From assembly GCF_020382885.2 (NCBI RefSeq), contig NC_058501.1:18472001-18536000 (forward strand): 64,000 nt of DNA, written 5' to 3'. Positions 11,060 to 24,450 of the stretch are shown piece after piece (position 1 is the first letter of the stretch; every line of letters starts with the position of its first letter). The stretch is from Scatophagus argus (lineage: Eukaryota > Chordata > Actinopteri > Scatophagidae). The notes below the pieces were generated by a model, which was not told the DNA's origin, did not search any database, and saw only the letters and a program-made list of their open reading frames with translations. Both the position numbers and the translations under genes were made by a program.

Positions 11060-12570
11060 AGAATCAAAACACAAACTTGTGAGTCTGTTATGTTATGTAC
11101 AAGGTCTGTGTGTGTTGCTTGTGACTTGTGGCCCCAAAACAATTTGATTGCAATTTGAGCAACTGACAAAACAACTTTCAAACTCAGACGAAAAATCAAC
11201 AAATAAATTCAAAAATGAGAAACAGCATTTACATAATTATCTTAATGTGGTAATGGAAACAGCAGCTGATCACTCCTACCTAATTAAATAGTTTTACTAA
11301 ATAGTTTTAGTTACTTTTGAACAACTTCACAAATGTCCCATAAAAGAAAACATGAAAACTGGACTGAATGCAACAAGAAGATTTAGTGCCATCTGGTGAA
11401 CATGTACAGTCACTTCACTGTATATAACCATGTGCAGATATGGGCAACATAGTGACCCGCTATTTCATTTAATGCATAGATTTCACTTTGGACAGCTAAA
11501 AGAAAACAACAAACTCTCTATACCAGCTCTATACAGAAATCGGTTGGGATTAAAGCTTTTCTTCCTTGTTCAGTGTCTGGTTGCAAAATCTTGCCCCCAC
11601 CTCCGCCTCACCCATTGGATAGGACATGTTGAGGTTTGTCTCTGCAAGTCTGGAAGTTCATAAACACTTCGAGCTTCCACCTTGCTTTTTAGTTGTCCCT
11701 TTGTGCCTCCATCCCTTCTGCCAGATTGCTCCCACGCTGCTTTACCCAGTAGCAAACAACATTCCTCTGTTCTGCCCCCCAGCTGTCAGATTATACTCAC
11801 AATTAACCCTCCAAGCACGCAAACAACTCTGGTTTCTTATTATATTAGGTTGCATGTTTTAAAATGAGAAACTGCACAGAAATGCTTACTGGGATGGAGA
11901 ACCCACCTTTCCCACCCCTTCTTTTATTTTTGTTTTCCTACTCTATCACAGCTATTTTGTCTTTGTGATGTTTTTAAGCATTCTGTAAGCATTGGGCAAT
12001 CAGACAGGAAATATATGGCAGAAAAATCAAGACAGACAAATGAAAACTCACTGTGAGCTATAATGAAATGCATGTATTTACTGCAGATCACTTACGCTTA
12101 CTTCTGAAGAGAAGAAAGTTTAAAATACTTAGTGAATATTGCATGGTGTAGCTACTGTTGAGGAGCTGATCAATGTTTTATAATTTTGATGGAAGTGCTT
12201 CGAAGCTCACGCTTGTTTCGTCATTAAAATTTGCAATTGTTAGAGCAGACTGGCAAGATTGCTGTAGAGTCTTGACATTTAAATGGCTTCTTCATGTCTG
12301 GGATATGTGACATAACTCCGACAGTCATAATCATCCTTACTTTGTATGAATCATGACGTCAAGATCAAACTCATTTTTTTAGCTGCCACCTGCATGCAAG
12401 GTGCATGCAAACTGGACTTTGTTGCAAGCACTGCACACAGTTTGAAAGTGTAAAGTCCTGTTATTTGTGAGACTGAGTTGGTGTTCCCTAAATTGTCAAA
12501 CTACTCCGAATTGGATGTAATTTACACTGATTCAAAATAATGCTCTGCCAAAAGAATTTGTGAATATAAA
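11060..12570. other. intergenic, no gene seen
   Basis: No recognisable gene or repeat between the apoA-IV copy 2 3' end and the Tc1 fragment. Short open frames here have no family resemblance. Confidence 0.5.
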
Positions 12571-13120
12571 ATACACCATATTGACAAAAGTATTGGGACA
12601 CATCTCTTTATTAGTGAATTCAGGTGTGGTACGGGGCCGGTTTTCAGGGGTTGGGCTCGGCCCCTTACCTCCAGTGAAGGAAAATCGTAATGCTTCAGCT
12701 TACCAAGACATTTGGGACAATGCTATGCTTCCAAATTTATGGCAACAGCTTGGGGAAGGCACTTTTCTATTCCTGCATGACTGTGTCCCAGTGCACAAAA
12801 CAAAGTCCATAAAGACATGGATGGATTAGTCCTGACCTCAACCCCATCCAACACCTTTGGGATGAACTGGAATGGAGATTGTGAGCCAGGCCTTTTGATC
12901 CAACATCAGTGTCTGACCTCACAAATGCGCTACTGCATGAATGTTTAGAAATTCCCACAGAAACACAAATCTTGTGGAAAGCCTTGCCAGAAGAGTGGAA
13001 GCTGTTATAGATGCAAAGGGGGGATCAACTCCATATTAAAGGCTATATATTTAGAATGTGATATCATCACCCTGTTGGTGTAATGGTCATATCCCAATAC
13101 TTTTGTCCATATAATGTAAC
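12571..13120 (+). mobile_element. Tc1/mariner fragment, copy A
   Basis: It starts and ends with the inverted terminal motif around CAAAAGTATTGGGACA (start) and CCAATACTTTTGTCCAT (end). The inside keeps decayed C-terminal Tc1 transposase text: FLHDCVPVHKTKSIKTWMD, then SPDLNPIQHLWDELE after a small deletion. Deletions and stops make it non-coding. It is the first of four related fragments in this window (others near 20.4, 37.7 and 46.1 kb). Confidence 0.8.
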
Positions 13121-16100
13121 ATGTTGCCAACCATGTTTCCTTTAGCCTAACTACAGCATTTGCTTACCCACCTGCCCTGAGAATCATACAGCTAATGACA
13201 GCAGGCGGTAATCAGACTCAAGGTTACTTTTGCTGACAGACATGCATTAGCTGCTGAGTGCATGAGACCTGTGACCCCTTCATTATGCTGTAAACTCAGC
13301 AGCCCTACTGAAACATTTGGCTCTGTTGGCTCAAATCCCCATCAGCTGATACCACTCTGACTCAGAACCAGCTGATGGGGGATGTGCTGCTGGAAAAACA
13401 CTCAGTTCTGAACTTGAACATTCGGTTCAACCACTTTTAACCCACAGACATTAACTGTAATAACCTTGCTGACTCGTCCAAACAGATATTTCCCTGTTCA
13501 GAGGGATGAGATCATCCAGCCTTAACCAAAAACCAAATTCTTCAAATCAACTTCACGAGAACGTCTTCAGACTGGGGTTACTGTCGTTCACACACCCTGG
13601 CTTGACTGACGTTGCCTGTGTTGTTGTGGAGCAAAAGGAAGCAGCTGTAGTTCAGATGACTGTCTCAGATATTTTACTGTATTACCTCATGGCTCTTCTT
13701 CATACTCTCTGTTTCACTTCCCCGTCTGTCCCTTTAGCCCAGTGTGTCAGCAAAGGAAGGTAGGTTCATCTGTTCTGGCCTTTAGCCTTTGTTGTTAGGT
13801 CACTGTAGTCCACCAGCTCTGCATCATATGAACACAAAATATCTCGATTACATCTGTAATCTCCAAACTGGAAATACATCTTAGTTGCTGGTGTTGGTGG
13901 TAAACATGTTCTTGATGTAAAAAGATAGTCCTGATGAATGCACAAACAACAAAAGGCACTGTATGACAATGTTTTAGGTAGAGCAATGGGATTAGATTAC
14001 TGGCCTTGATTTGTTGGCGTGTTTGAACTGGACTGGACTTTCTTATCTAGCTAAATTTACTGTATGCTGTGCGTGTGACACACCTCCTGCAGGGAAACAC
14101 ACAACACACTAGAGTCATGGAATACCAAGGTCAAAGGTCTTGTTTGGTCTTTAAAAATGACACCTAAATGTATTGATTTATCATTGCCATTTAAACAGAG
14201 AAAGGACTGTATTAATTCACGAGAACATAGATGAATAATCTCTTAACACTGGGTTGACCCCTTTAGGTTATCACACACTACTGTTATCATGTTCTCACAC
14301 TAATTGCCTGACCAAGTCAACCCATTCAAACTTTGCTCCTGTGTAAAGTTGTGTTTCTGTGAAAAATGACAAAACAGAAATCTACTGATGTGATGGCAAA
14401 GTCCTAAAGGGTAAAGGTCATTACACATGGACAGTGACAGTGTCAGAGTTGATATTCTTTCACCACTTATAATTTGAAAACATAACTTATAAAGAATGAT
14501 AAATCAGTTCTACAATGTTTTCTCTGCTCAATATGGGCCGCTCTTGTTTGATGCTGGAAAAATACTCCATGGTTCTCAAAGTGGTGTCCTGGTGCTTGCT
14601 GGTGGTGCCACTGAAATACTCCAAAGTCAAAGAGCAGTGACTACACGTCAAAACACCAGATGCAACCTTTGCTACTTGCATCTTAAACTGCTTTCTGTAC
14701 AATATGATACTTAAAAACTTAATCAACACAGGTTGGAATGAAATCGCTAAAGAATAAGATAGCGCCAAACCAAACCAAAAGTCCGCTTCCTCCTTCATGT
14801 AAGTTAAAATTCACAAGATTGAAAACTACCTAATCAATAGCTTTTATTGAGAACAGGGGAGTATGTATTGGATTCTCAACAACAGCCCTTTAAAACATGG
14901 GAACCGAGTATACAGGGCCCTCATGTAAGAAGAAAGAATAGCTATGGATTTAAGAAGGGGCCCATAGAAAATACTTGTGCACAAGGTGCAGAATTTTGTG
15001 TTACTCCCCTTTAACACCTTAGAATAACAGGAAAATAACAGGTCTGTCATCTGTCCTCATGACAGCTATGTTCTTCCACTAAACAAATATTTGTTGCGCA
15101 ATGAAGTCGGGTAAAAACTTTCTTTCTGCATCAAACATCCCCTTTCCTGTGCCAGCATTTCAAAATCCTGTATTCCATCCATCCATCCATCCACTTTCTT
15201 CTGCTTATCTGGGCTTGGGACACTTACAAAATCTTGTACATTTCTGGGAACTAACTGTCCTCTGTGAAAACCTACAATATAAAAACAGATCTGTTTTTTT
15301 TTCCTGTGTAGTTTGCTAAATAATTTATGTTCTGTGTATTGTATTACCTCTAAATCCTTCTTTTGTATAGTGTGCTCACTGTACCTGAGTGTCCCCAAGC
15401 CCAAACATGCCCATCTTGAAGCGCTGGCACCTTTTCTTATACTTCCGACATTTGCTAGAAACTTATAGCTCTACCTCATGCAGCAGTACAGTACAGCAAA
15501 TACCAGGCACATAATAAATGGAATCAGGTACACATGATCTTCATACAGAAAAGTTCGCCGTGCTACACTGAAATCACGAGAGTGCAGTGGTCATGCAAAA
15601 ATGGCGTATGAGGCTTGTGCATCTGTAGGGGGAGGATAGCTGGAGGTGACGATGGTCAGCGCTCACAGAGCATTTAGATTGGAATGCACATCTGAAAGGC
15701 TAATTTACATCCTGGTGCCGGGACAATTTGTATTCATATCAGACCACTTGGTGATAATGGTCAGGGGGGGGGAAACTGTGAAGTTGCTGTCATTAAACTT
15801 CAAAGGTGCAAATAATTGGTGGTGTGTTAAAACCACCACATAAAAGTAAAGGTAAAGTACAAAAGTACTTGTACAAAGTACAAAAAACAAGAAAATATCT
15901 TTCTATCTATACATCTATCAGTTTTTAAGGTAACAGTTTCATTTGTTAAATCACAATAATGTGCACATATTGCCAAGATGTATACTGTTGTATATTTTAA
16001 GTTAATCATGTTTTCTATGCAAACTCTGAATCTGCTAAATAGTTCAGCATCTGAAAAAAAATAAAAAGTGGATTGTTTTTCCACTGAAATGCATAAGCAC

Positions 16101-16640
16101 TGACTAAACTAAGCACATTTAGAAATGCTGTGCTTTCCTTTCACTATCCTTATTTGTCAAACAACAAACGAACAAAACTTGCAATCAGCTGATAAAATAT
16201 GACACATTGCTATAATTTTAGCTACAGCAAGCTCATAAAAGATGCTCATAGTAGCTTCATCTCCACCAACTTTTACTTGTACTGGTGTGTTTTACATTGC
16301 AGTGTGGTTACTTCTACTTCTGGATCTACTGTACGTCTGACTATAAGGATAAAGCTTCGTTTAAAGCAGACTTGGAAACTAATCAGATTGAAAATGCTAC
16401 TTTCTACCTCTGAACGGATACCCGTCGTTGAAGATTTGCCAATTTTGTGAAAAACATGAAAACAGAGAAATGTGTTTCGGGACACAACGTTTGAAACTTT
16501 CGCCCTGTTATCCTTGTGGCAAACGGATTGCTCAATCAGCAACACCAACCTGTGAGAACTTCGGACGCGGTGTTGGTTGCATGTTGCGTGGTAAGACACA
16601 GGAATCCGTGCAGACAACAATCATCATCAACACCACGTGA
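13121..16640. other. intergenic between Tc1 copy A and the apoEb promoter
   Basis: No gene seen. Short unsupported frames only. A (CCAT)n run lies at about 15175-15193. From about 16600 the sequence turns GC-rich and CpG-rich towards the apoEb promoter, with (CTC)n and (CAG)n tracts at about 16674-16737. Confidence 0.5.
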
Positions 16641-16750
16641 ACGCGTGCGCGCGCGAGCACACGCTCCTACCGTCCTCCTCCTCCTCCTCCTCCTCCTCCC
16701 CCTCCGCGCGACACACGGGCGGCGGCAGCAGCAGCAGCCTCCCGGGACTG

Positions 16751-16804
16751 TATAAAAGCCCTCAGTGACCGTTCAGGGAGCACAGAGGACGCTCAACCTT
16801 TCCG
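16751..16804 (+). promoter_or_regulatory. apoeb: apoEb TATA box and noncoding exon 1
   Basis: TATAAAAG at 16751-16758 is preceded by a CpG-rich stretch with CTC and CAG triplet runs. Transcription would start near 16781. The short untranslated exon ends at the donor TTCCG|GTGAGT (16804/16805) and would join the acceptor at 17112, upstream of the start codon. Confidence 0.7.
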
Positions 16805-17134
16805 GTGAGTGGGAGGACCACGCAGTGCGCAGAGACCTCTGCATTTTTATTTCATATACCGGTTTATAAAAACTACTTTCTGCTTAGTGTATCTGTATTA
16901 AATTCCATCTACTTTTTAAACTTTTATTCTCAGATATGAGCTGTGAAGATATTTATTCCCATTAGTGTGATTGCAAGTTAATGTTTTTCTTTAAAGCATT
17001 CCTCTGTTTAGTTTTTAGTCTTTAAAATAGGTAACAACTCTTGGAATTTACACTACATTTGTTTTATGTTGCAACATATCAACTTGCCACCTTTTGCTCT
17101 TTAATTCACAGGTGTATTTGTCTTTCCAACAACC

Positions 17135-18267
17135 ATGAAGGCTGTAGCTCTGATCTTTGCTTTGGCAGTCATCACTGGTGAGTGTGCTACTGATCTGGCA
17201 TTAACTATCATTATTTTCTTAAACTGGACTATTGCATATTCATCCAAGCTTTTCCACATGTTTCCATAACAGGCTGCAATGCCCGTGCTGTGCGCCAGGC
17301 TGATGCCACCCCAGTCCGTTGGGAGGAAGCCGTGAATCGTTTCTGGCAGTACATCGACGATCTGAACCAGAAAGCCGATGGAGTTGTGCAGAACCTCAAG
17401 GCCTCTCAGCTCAGCAGGGAGCTAGAGTAAGTAATTTTCAATATCAGTCCAGTTGTCCCTTTCCTTCTTCCAGTACTACTTTGCTTTCATCCTTTCCTCT
17501 CATTTCCAAACATTACCTCTCATCCTTGTGCTATGCTCACAACCCTGATAACTTCTGCTTCCAGCACTCTGATTACTGACACAATGGCAGAGCTGACAAC
17601 TTACAGAGAGGACATCCAGACCAAGCTGGTGCCCTACACTGAGACCTCCACTGGCCAGATGACTCAGGACCTGCAGCTTTTGGTCAACAGACTCCAGAGG
17701 GACATGGAGGATGCCAAGGAGCGTAGCACTGAGTATTTGGGCGAGCTCAAGTCCATGATGGAGCAGAACAGCGAGGATGTCCGGTCTCGCATCAGCACCT
17801 ACACTCACAAGCTGAAGAAGCGCCTGAACAAGGATACTGAGGAGATTCGCAAGTAAGTACAGTAGAGGCTTTCATAATGCTCACTGTATATATATATATA
17901 TTTTACATTTTGTTAAATGTGAAACTTAAATGTGTCATTCTTCTTCACCCCAAGCACTATGACCACCTACCTGGGTGAGCTCCAGTCCCGCACCTCCCAG
18001 AATATGGAGACTGCGAGGGAGCACGTTGAGCCCTACGTCCAACAGGCCGGCGAGGTTGCCAACAAGAAGCTGAGCGACATCACCTCCCTGCTGGAGACCC
18101 AGGCTCAGGGCCTCAGAGAGCAGCTGGAGGCCGCCGCCCAGGACCTGCGCACCAGTTTTGAGGGCAAGATCGATGAGCTGACAGATCTGCTGTCCCCCTA
18201 CACTACTGAGATCCGTGAGAAGATCGAGAGCATTGTGGACAAGGTCAAGGAGACGGCCACAGCCTAA
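17135..18267 (+). CDS. apoeb: apolipoprotein E (apoEb)
   Basis: Secreted ligand of LDL-receptor family proteins on VLDL and HDL particles. Coding exons 17135-17177, 17273-17426, 17565-17852 and 17955-18267 have consistent phases (1, 2, 2) and give 265 residues. Residues 1-15 are the signal peptide. The rest is amphipathic helix with proline-led 22-mer repeats (VPYTETST, EPYVQQAG, SPYTTEIR). Residues 145-162 read YTHKLKKRLNKDTEEIRN, a basic helix matching the receptor- and heparin-binding helix of mammalian apoE, which separates apoE from apoA-IV. The start follows the acceptor at 17112. Compared with mammalian apoE, an extra 102-base intron interrupts the large last exon immediately after this basic helix. 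Two spaced AATAAA signals follow. Only one apoE is visible, so the a paralogue must be elsewhere, if present. Confidence 0.95.
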
Positions 18268-18791
18268 AAAGAGAGACTGGTGGTTGTTGAAGGGTTTTTA
18301 GATGGTTGGTTGTCCACTTTTTGTAGCAGGAGGGATGTGTAAACCAATGATATCTTAATACCTTGGAAAAGAGGGGAACATGGGGAGTTTAGAGTTACAG
18401 ATATCTACATTTGGGTGCTCCACTGTTGAGGGTAAGGGGGTGGATGAGATGAAGGAAGGAGGAGGTGTGTAACAAAACAGTCAGCAGATAAACATCTGGG
18501 ATTTTTTATCTTATGCATAGTCATCCTTTCTTCTTTTATTGACCCCTTTCACTGAACACAAGCACCCCAGTCAGTAACAGCCTTCAAAACAAACTGGAGA
18601 CAATTATTCGTAATGTGCTTCGCTTTTCTACTTGGAATTAACTGCTCTAGCTGCCTTCCCCTCCACATTTTTATCTTATGTTCCCCACAGTTTGTTTGGT
18701 TGTAAATATAACTGCTGAGTTTGAGCCTCATAGGCAGTGATTCTGGACCATATCATCCCTAAATGTACCAAACACAAGTGTCTTTTATTTC

Positions 18792-19034
18792 AATAAATGC
18801 ACTGATTTGTTCTAGAGGTGATACCGAACCATCCAAGTGCCCTGTCTGCTTTTCCTGTTGTTCACAGAGAAGTGACTTGTCATGGTTATGATAATCAGTG
18901 AGTGTAACGTGCCTGTCTTGTTCAGTCTTCAGTCCGAGTATAGAGCGTGCCTTGTGTCATATGCCCACCATGCTGCTCACTGTAAGCGCACTGCTTGCGG
19001 CTGCAGCATTGCCGCACAGTGCTGAGAGAATAAA
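18792..19034 (+). terminator. apoeb: two polyadenylation signals of apoEb
   Basis: AATAAA occurs at 18792-18797 and again at 19029-19034, about 525 and 760 bases after the stop codon. Either or both may be used, so alternative 3' ends are possible. Confidence 0.55.
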
Positions 19035-19687
19035 GAACCTAGAAAAGATGTTCAGTGTCCATTGTTTGTTTCTCTGATCAAACATTAAAGAGTAATCTAT
19101 CATTTAAGATGAGTTTCAGTTACACTAACAAGATGAGACTTCACAATAGCTGTTTGTAGTCTTTTTAGAAGCTTGACTATAATGATGAAAATATCTAAAA
19201 AAATTCCTTGAAGTCTTTTCTCCAAATGTAGCTCAACTTTTAATAAAGCGCCCACGTTATTACAATTATGAAAAGCTATAGCTTTTTTCAACCACCGGCT
19301 GCACCTACCCCTCCATTTTGCTTAAATGTACTACTCTTTTCTCTGTCTCCTCCGTACCTACACTCCACCCCAGTCCTCTCCCGTTTCCACCCCCTCCCAA
19401 ACCGCCACTACCTGTCCCTGGCCTACCGTTTTTCCAGTCCAGACTTGTTAAGATCTTTCCCACATTCCTTTCTCTTGATCCCAGCAGGCATTTGGGAACA
19501 CGCTGTGTCCCTGATTGAATATTCTTTTATGGTGACACTGCCATGTCTACCTTTATCTCGGCTCATCTAAGACTGAAAGGCATGCATCAGTGCATCAGTA
19601 CACATGTACTTGCTCAAACATGCCAATAAGACATACACTGAGAGGCATTCATACTGTTTGTAGGCTGTGTGCCCGCATGCATGTTTA

Positions 19688-19800
19688 TCCTGGTGGTCTA
19701 GTGGTTAAGGTTATTATTAAACTGCAATGTTTGTCTCTATCAGAGGAACATTGGTTTCACGTCATGCTCCCATGTCACTTCACAGGTTTTTTGTTTGTCT
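19688..19800 (+). repeat. degenerate tRNA-derived SINE
   Basis: TGGTGGTCTAGTGGTTAAGG at about 19691-19710 matches the A-box half of a glutamate-type tRNA. A weak B-box-like GGTTTCACGTC follows at about 19753. The anticodon arm is not foldable as a true tRNA, so this reads as an old SINE head. Confidence 0.5.
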
Positions 19801-20002
19801 CTGCACTGCCAGTTATTACATATGTGCAAAAATTGTCCAACAACCTATAAAATTGCCATTTTCTCAGACATGTCTTAAAACCAGTTGACCAAAACAAAAA
19901 CATACACTTACTTTACATTACAGCAAATCCAGTTACATTAGATACAAAGTATATGAGCCCAAAATTACAACATTCAGCTCCTACACATTTGAACCCACCA
20001 AA

Positions 20003-20034
20003 GGGGGGGGGGGGTGGGGGTGGGGGTGGGGGGT
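20003..20034 (+). repeat. G-rich tract with quadruplex potential
   Basis: One run of about 12 G is followed by three further runs of 5-6 G separated by single T residues. This satisfies the four-run G-quadruplex pattern with one-base loops on the plus strand. Confidence 0.75.
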
Positions 20035-20420
20035 CATGATTGTCCTTAACTCAGATCACAAATTGTTATGCTTATGAAACTCAGCAGGATTTTTCCTTTG
20101 AAGTGCAGAGCAGAGGCCAGCAGAGGACACCATTTGTCCCGTGTTCGTCTCCTCTCACCTCCTCTCCTCTGACCCCTCTACGTGAATCCATGCTGCACGA
20201 AGATGCAGCTGTGTTTTCTTTTTTGGAAGGAAAAAGTACACTATATTAGGGTCATAAAGAAGCACCAGTTCTGTGAGTTTCAAGAATCGAACACACATTT
20301 GCAGAAAATAATTTTTATCAAGGTGATAGCTGCTTAATAATTCCTTGTGAGTGTGTGTGTGTAATGAAGATAAAAAAGGTGACTCATAACTCAAAAATTG
20401 ATATAATATGACTGATAAAC

Positions 20421-20908
20421 CATATAGACAAAAGTATTCAGACGCACCTTTTAATTATTGAATCCAGGTGTGGCATGGGGCTGTTTTTCAGGAGTTGGAC
20501 TCAGCCCCTCATGTCCAGTGAACGGAAATCTTAATGCCTCAGCATACCAAGACATTTTTCGACAATCCTAACTTTGTGGCAACAGCTGGTTGAAGGCCCT
20601 TTTCTGTTCCAGCATGACTGTGCTCCAGTGCACAAAGCAAAGCTCCATAAAGACATGGTTGGATGAGTTTCCTTTGGGATGAACTACAACATAGGTTTTT
20701 GTCCAGCGTCAGTGTCTGACCTCACAAATGCTGTATGAATGGGGAAAAAAAACACATAGAAATACCCGAAACCCAAAAGCTTTCTGTTTTCTCCGCAAAG
20801 GGGGGAAAAACTCTATATTATGTTCTGTGTATTTAGAATGTAACATCATTAAAGTCCCTGTTGGTGTAATGACCAGGTGTCCAAATATCTTTGTCTATAT
20901 AGTGTACT
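20421..20908 (+). mobile_element. Tc1/mariner fragment, copy B
   Basis: It is related to the fragment at 12571, with the same internal text around the transposase C terminus (a FQHDCAPVHKAKL-like stretch near 20605-20650). The ends are decayed (CAAAAGTATTCAGACG at the start, CTTTGTCTATATAGTGTA at the end). It is internally deleted and non-coding. Confidence 0.75.
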
Positions 20909-23040
20909 TTATGTAGATTAGTATAGATTAATCTATACTGCTGATAACTGTACACGGCACATGTTTGTTAACTGAAGTCTTTTCTCCACAAAACAGCTTC
21001 TTAACAAACATGTTTATCCTTTCTGTCTGTGTCAAAGGGCACTGCATGTGAAATGAAAGAGTGACTAACACTCTGACTAGATGTTTGTCTCCGATGATAT
21101 CATTTCTTTCAGGAACCAGGACCCTCCCCCCTCCTTCAACAGACAAGTGAAACTCCTACAATAAACTGCTCTTGTTAGGATCACTCATGGATGGTAAAAA
21201 CAGGAAAACCACATGCATCCTGCCAGTTCAGCACTTCTGCTCCTATAGGGTGTCTTCACTCTGAGTGCTGCCCAACAACAACAAAAAAATTCCCAGCAAA
21301 TTAGCAGGTGGTAGCTAGCCTGTGACTGCTAGTTACCCCTCCAAAAACACCCCTGCAGTGATTTTACCTCTTTATACAGCCCCCCTCTCTCCTCTCTCCA
21401 TCCTTCCCCTCCCCTTCAGAGCTGGCACACAACATCAGCCTCCACAGGGGCCCTCGGTCAAACACAAAAACAGCTTTTTGTAAGCTTGTTATTGCAAATT
21501 GGGAGCACACGAGGCGTGCACTTTCACGCCCTATGCCTCCTACAATTATTCAAGAAGAGCTCGTAATGCACGCAAGCACAAGCTCATGCATAAACCCACT
21601 GGCCCACCTCATGACAAAAGAGATGGAGATTTAGTCTTCCACAGGTAATGTGTGAGTGTTGAGGCATGTGAAGACTCATTTAGCTCAACTGAAGGGTGTT
21701 CATCAAAGCAGTAGCACTTTAAAGAGCGAGTCATCAGCAACAAACGGGCATTTGGCTCTTTGCAGCAGGGCGTTTGGTGTGAAAACAGAGAAGTTAAGCT
21801 GAGACGAGGCCTTCAAACAGCCAGACAGACTTCCTGTGTCTAACTCAGGTCAGAGCGAGCGGTAATGAGGGGTTACTGCAGTTCAAGTGACTGGACTGTT
21901 TTTCTGTTGCATGCTAGCTTTCAACATGGGCCACATAAGGCTTTGTCTGACTCACTTCCCTTTTCAGAAAACGAAAGTCTGGAAAACACAGACGTCAAAT
22001 GGGGCAATGAAGCAGAAAAATACACCAAGAATAGGACAAAACAGAAAAGCAGCCTGCTCGAGAATGCAAGCTATTAGCGAGGCAACATTTAGAATATCAT
22101 AAATATAATCAAGTGGCCAAAAGAAAAAGGCACTTGTGCTTTTGACTATTTCAATTCAATGTTAATTTATACTACAGAAAATACTGTTTTTTATCTTCAC
22201 TACAGTTATTTTAGGGCCATGGTTGCTGATGACTTTTCTAATTACTTGATTACATACAAAAATACGATTGCTTTGTTAGAACTTAAAACCACTTAGCAGA
22301 ATATAAAGGCATTCAGATTATCTCCACCTTGACAAATACAATGGGTACTGCTTTCATGTAAATACATCAATAATAATGATGGAACAATACAATAACACAA
22401 CATGGACACCAGCCATTCTGCATGATGACTATTGCTGCTTTCACTTTGGATATAAATTTGAATGCAGGACTGTTTTCTTTGTATTGGAGAACTTTTAGCT
22501 TCTTTGATGTATGATATGAGTAAAGGATTCGAATGCTGCAAATGTGAAGTTTACAGTAAGTCAAAAACAGAGTATCAGTGCAGATGGAAAACAAATAGGA
22601 CCACAGAAGAGAAAAAAAGTCATTTTATGGTAAATCTACACCATCTGAAGAATGTGTATCATGCTCACAAACCTGAACAAGTCTGGAGCGGTCGAACCTG
22701 ATCATGTAACAGTTACTTCATATTAAAATCTTGATATCAAAGTACCAACAAAAAGAAGCTGAGTCTGTGACTCGCCAGCACGTCAGATTCAAAGGAGCTT
22801 CCAAGTAGCTCAGGACTATAAGTAATAACTCTATGAGTGCTGAACTATGTTCCTCATGTGTCACATCTCACCTTATCGACCGACACCATCGTTGCTGAGG
22901 GACAAACTCTGATCGTTCAGAAGCACTCAGTGCAGAAAAAAGGTCCCTGTGACCGACATCATTTTATATATCCTTATGTTTTCATTACTCATGCATCAAC
23001 ATGAGAAGGATGTTACGAGATACTGTAGTTGGCTTTGGTT
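20909..23040. other. intergenic, no gene seen
   Basis: No supported gene. Short open frames only and no repeat I could classify. A pyrimidine-rich patch lies around 21380-21420. Confidence 0.45.
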
Positions 23041-23400
23041 TATTATTTTCTTCTAAGAAGAAGAAGAATCAGCTTTATTGACAGTATATATATTTTTTAC
23101 ATACACACACTGAATTCGTCTTCTGCATTTGACCCATCCTTAGTTGAACACACACATGCAACACCCGGCAAATTACATGCAGTGAAACACACACAGAAGC
23201 AGTGGGCAGCATCAAGCGCCCGGGGTGCATATATTGGCGGGGGGGGGGGGGGGGGGTTAAGTGCCTTGCTCAAAGGCACATCAGCCGGCTAATGTGGTGG
23301 TGGTGGTGGGGGGGGGGCGGGGGTAGGTATTTATCGCATTAATCACTCCACCACACCCAAATTTTTCCTGCCCGTCTGGTGGGGGAATCGAACATCATCA
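23041..23400 (-). repeat. LINE 3'-tail type repeat with G runs
   Basis: GAAGAAGAAGAATCAG followed by CTTTATTG is a tandem-tail junction like the ones at 4505 and 27127. The body includes the common teleost phrase around AGTGGGCAGCATCA and a TTAAGTGCCTTGCTCAAAGG motif. Two long G runs (about 23237-23257 and 23308-23326) are embedded. Confidence 0.6.
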
Positions 23401-23569
23401 CAGTGACTCCTTCACTTTTGTGATTTGTGAATGAACAGAAAAAGCGGCAAATCTTTAGATTTGAGCAGTAAAGTACAAGTACTTCAGATGTGTACTTAAG
23501 TAATACACGGATATACTGAAAGCACTCTCCTCTTTGTAAATATGTGAATTATATTTGGATGATGACTTT

Positions 23570-23782
<213 letters not shown>

Positions 23783-23929
23783 CGTCCTCATCACAGTCAC
23801 GATCCTGATGCAGTCACACACGTGCTGGTCAGTAAAGTGGGCACAGACGATGCAAGGTCACCACGTCGACTGAAGCCTGGCGGTTTGCGTCAGACTCCAA
23901 AAAACCCAGCAGGTTTTATTTAAAAAAGA

Positions 23930-23965
<36 letters not shown>

Positions 23966-24450
23966 TCGGTCTCCTCTCACACGGACAACAGGTATGTTTT
24001 ACGTTATTCTTTGCGCCACTGCTCGGACATGAGTGAAAATGAAAATGAGTCTTTGTTACTTTCTTAACTTTGGGGCTCTGATGCTGTAACAAACCACAGC
24101 GTTAAAAATGATCCACAAACAGTATCCAAACGGTGCTGTCCTGAGCTTAGGGGGGGGGGGCTTATTTCTCAGTTGACAAAAACAGAAAGCCGCGAGTTAT
24201 TCATTTATAAGAAGCGTAAAGGGAGCTGTCCATTCGCTGCGGTGCTGACGTATGGTGGCGCCATTTTTAAAGACAAAAACAAAACGGTTGTTGCTCTGTC
24301 CTCGTCGACCCGTCCCTGTCCCTGTGCTTCCTCCTCAGAGTCACAGCCTCAGGTAGGTCTGTTGTTACCGACGCACTTAAAACTTAAATGCTATACTCCC
24401 CCACCCTTCTTCCGTGTTGTGTAACTTTTTGTGTCCGCCGTGATCACCTG

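Noticed and set aside
18969-19040. ATG frame with signal-peptide-like start (MLLTVSALLAAAALPHSA) in the apoEb 3' flank
   Set aside because: It lies between the two apoEb poly-A signals, has no usable donor after the hydrophobic part and no family match.
19688-19760. Glutamate-type tRNA gene
   Set aside because: Only the A-box half is good; the anticodon arm and acceptor stem do not pair, so it was called a SINE remnant.
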